In this document: positions 62,655 to 64,000 of the stretch, one piece after another
Layout of the letters: each line of letters begins with the position of its first letter
Numbering within the stretch: position 1 is the first letter of the stretch
Origin: Styela clava
Lineage: Eukaryota > Chordata > Ascidiacea > Stolidobranchia > Styelidae
Reading direction: 5' to 3'
Assembly: GCF_964204865.1 (NCBI RefSeq)
Contig: NC_135262.1
Coordinates: forward strand, 13,702,001-13,766,000
Length of the DNA: 64,000 bases
Program-made: the position numbers and the translations under genes
The notes under the pieces: model-generated
Databases searched by the model: none
Seen by the model: the letters and a program-made list of their open reading frames with translations, nothing else
Told to the model about the DNA's origin: nothing

Positions 62655-62885
62655 AAAAAATATAACACTTTAAAGGGTCTCACCCAACCAGTTGACCAAC
62701 CTATTCTTACATGGATAAAAAATACCATACAAAATCCCCCACATTAAAAAACAAAGATTTGACAGTTACATTGAAATTTCGTTTCTGCCAAACAGCAGAT
62801 TTCCTGAGTTCCTCATGGAGTTGTCTGTATATTTCAAGCACAATTAGAATGATTTTCCTACAGGTGCAGACGATAAAACACCCAA
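62655..62885 (-). pseudogene. LTR-retrotransposon integrase C-terminal remnant
   Basis: The minus strand encodes YRQLHEELRKSAVWQKR, then NVGDFVWYF. This is the pattern of the C-terminal end of a Ty3/gypsy-type integrase: a helix with KxxxxxQKxxFN followed by GDxVWxF. A frame change follows immediately, and a short tail with a WVRPFKV-like motif lies in another frame. Stops and the frameshift show it is a fossil. The upstream catalytic core was not recognised in the next few hundred bases. Confidence 0.55.
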
Positions 62886-63333
62886 TATAGAACTCCATCA
62901 ATGACTTTCATTATCTTTCAGCAGCTGCACAAAATTCAAACTTTCCTGGAACAGAACAGTAGATCTACAGATAAAGTAGGTTGATCCAAGGTTTTCTTCA
63001 TAGTTAGAACTTTTGAAATATGACATCCTTCATCCGCCTTTCGCATTCATATAATCTGATGCCATAATAAAACAATCAGACCAGTTTGCCCCATCTAAAA
63101 AAATATAAATCAAGTCATTACAAATTTGAACTGAATTATACGATTTACTGATCAAACTCTCTTCAAAAATACGATTCGGATCACAGAGACAAACAACAGA
63201 CAAAAACAAATTGTCATTAGGTTGAAAGCAAGAGCGCAAAAATGATAAACCTCATGAAAAAAAGTAAAATTTCAATTAAGTAGTTGAGTGAGTAGAGTAG
63301 TTGAAAAAACATCTATAAAATTTAAGTTTAGAG
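62886..63333. other. Intergenic, no gene recognised
   Basis: May include further decayed retrotransposon sequence upstream of the integrase remnant, but nothing is recognisable. Confidence 0.4.
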
Positions 63334-63366
63334 CAGTGGTTTTTCACCTTTTTGGTGGAGCGGGTC
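63334..63366 (+). mobile_element. hAT terminus fragment
   Basis: CAGTGGTTTTTCACCTTTTT followed by GGTGGAGCGGG is a typical hAT end. No matching right end was found before the window closes. Confidence 0.45.
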
Positions 63367-63689
63367 TATAGAAACATTGCTGATTGAAGCTTTTTTCCAC
63401 TAGTGCTCTGATATGAAGCGAACTACAGCTCACTTGTCAGATATAGCAATGGTTCCTGGACCTTTTTTCACACAACCCAAATTTTTATACCATCTAAGAC
63501 TACAAGTACTCCTGTATATTGACTGCAAGTGGATGTGGACGGTACACATTAGTCCAAAAATATATGACCGAGTACGGCAATGCATACGCGTATCCACAAA
63601 ATATTTTATGGTGTTTTTCGTTGAAATACGTTTTACAGACTTTGGGCTTTTATTTTATGCAAATTACTTAATTATTATATTACTTAATT

Positions 63690-63765
63690 TTATTTCAGAA
63701 TATATTGGATATTTTATATTCGAAAATAATAATTTAGAATGTATTGGAAATAGTAGATTATTCAG
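63690..63765. repeat. Right half of an inverted repeat pair
   Basis: This is the inverted counterpart of the 61,800-61,870 segment, with TATTCGAAAATAATAATTTA as its core. The remainder of the window to 64,000 shows no gene. Confidence 0.45.
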
Positions 63766-64000
63766 GTATATGAATTGATTTCAAAGAGTCTGAAGATACT
63801 ATACTAACCTTTACTATGAATATGATGACTAGAAAATATGGCATCAACATTGAATCTTGTACATTTCCGACAACATATTTTGTAAAAATAGTCGAAACGT
63901 GAGCACAGTATACATGAGTAATGTGATGTTATGTGAACTCAGAAGTTTAAGGCTGATGACTATCAGTAACTGGCACCAGAGTCTGCAATATGTATCGAAT

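Noticed and set aside
63413-63778. 121-codon plus-strand frame near the right edge
   Set aside because: AT-biased composition, no domain, and its end overlaps the inverted repeat.

Overview
This is an AT-rich, intron-containing animal nuclear window, not a prokaryotic one. Coding exons are short, bounded by GT/AG splice sites, and sit among many DNA-transposon remnants. The two recognisable gene families are metazoan: a T-box transcription factor, and an SLC22 (organic cation/anion transporter) gene. A local T-box expansion of Tbx6/Tbx16 flavour recalls the Tbx6-related clusters of ascidians, so a tunicate is my best guess. The species cannot be settled from the sequence alone.

Region by region. 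1-2,917: no gene; one well-bounded 772-bp hAT-type element (1,737-2,508). 2,918-37,658: a tandem array of seven units, each carrying one minus-strand, four-exon T-box gene (407 codons plus stop or fewer). Units 1-4 repeat every ~4.2 kb. Units 5-7 carry the same extra 1.9-kb internal tandem duplication, and units 5 and 6 are ~6.1 kb long. Copies 2, 3, 5 and 6 look intact. Copy 4 has a frameshift that leaves the DNA-binding domain but removes the C-terminal region. Copy 1 is a pseudogene with several lesions. Copy 7 lacks exons 1-2. 37,659-38,110: a hAT end and a tRNA-derived SINE-like element. 38,515-43,473: ten consecutive exons of an SLC22 transporter on the minus strand, with consistent splice phases but an in-frame TGA in one exon and no visible N-terminal exon. 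43,800-46,430: decayed coding remnants of unknown family and a repeat element. 46,430-53,715: a 7.3-kb near-palindrome made of two inverted copies of one transposon-like element, each holding the same nested hAT element. 53,716-56,101: no gene, a few hAT ends and a hairpin. 56,102-60,705: a ~67-bp minisatellite of about 56 copies, interrupted near its left edge by a hAT element. 60,706-64,000: no intact gene, an LTR-retrotransposon integrase remnant and a hAT end.

The standout system is the T-box array: one transcription-factor gene multiplied in tandem with its own promoter and polyadenylation signal. The units show clear signs of repeated unequal exchange or gene conversion. The end copies are degenerate and share older sequence variants, while the inner copies are nearly identical.
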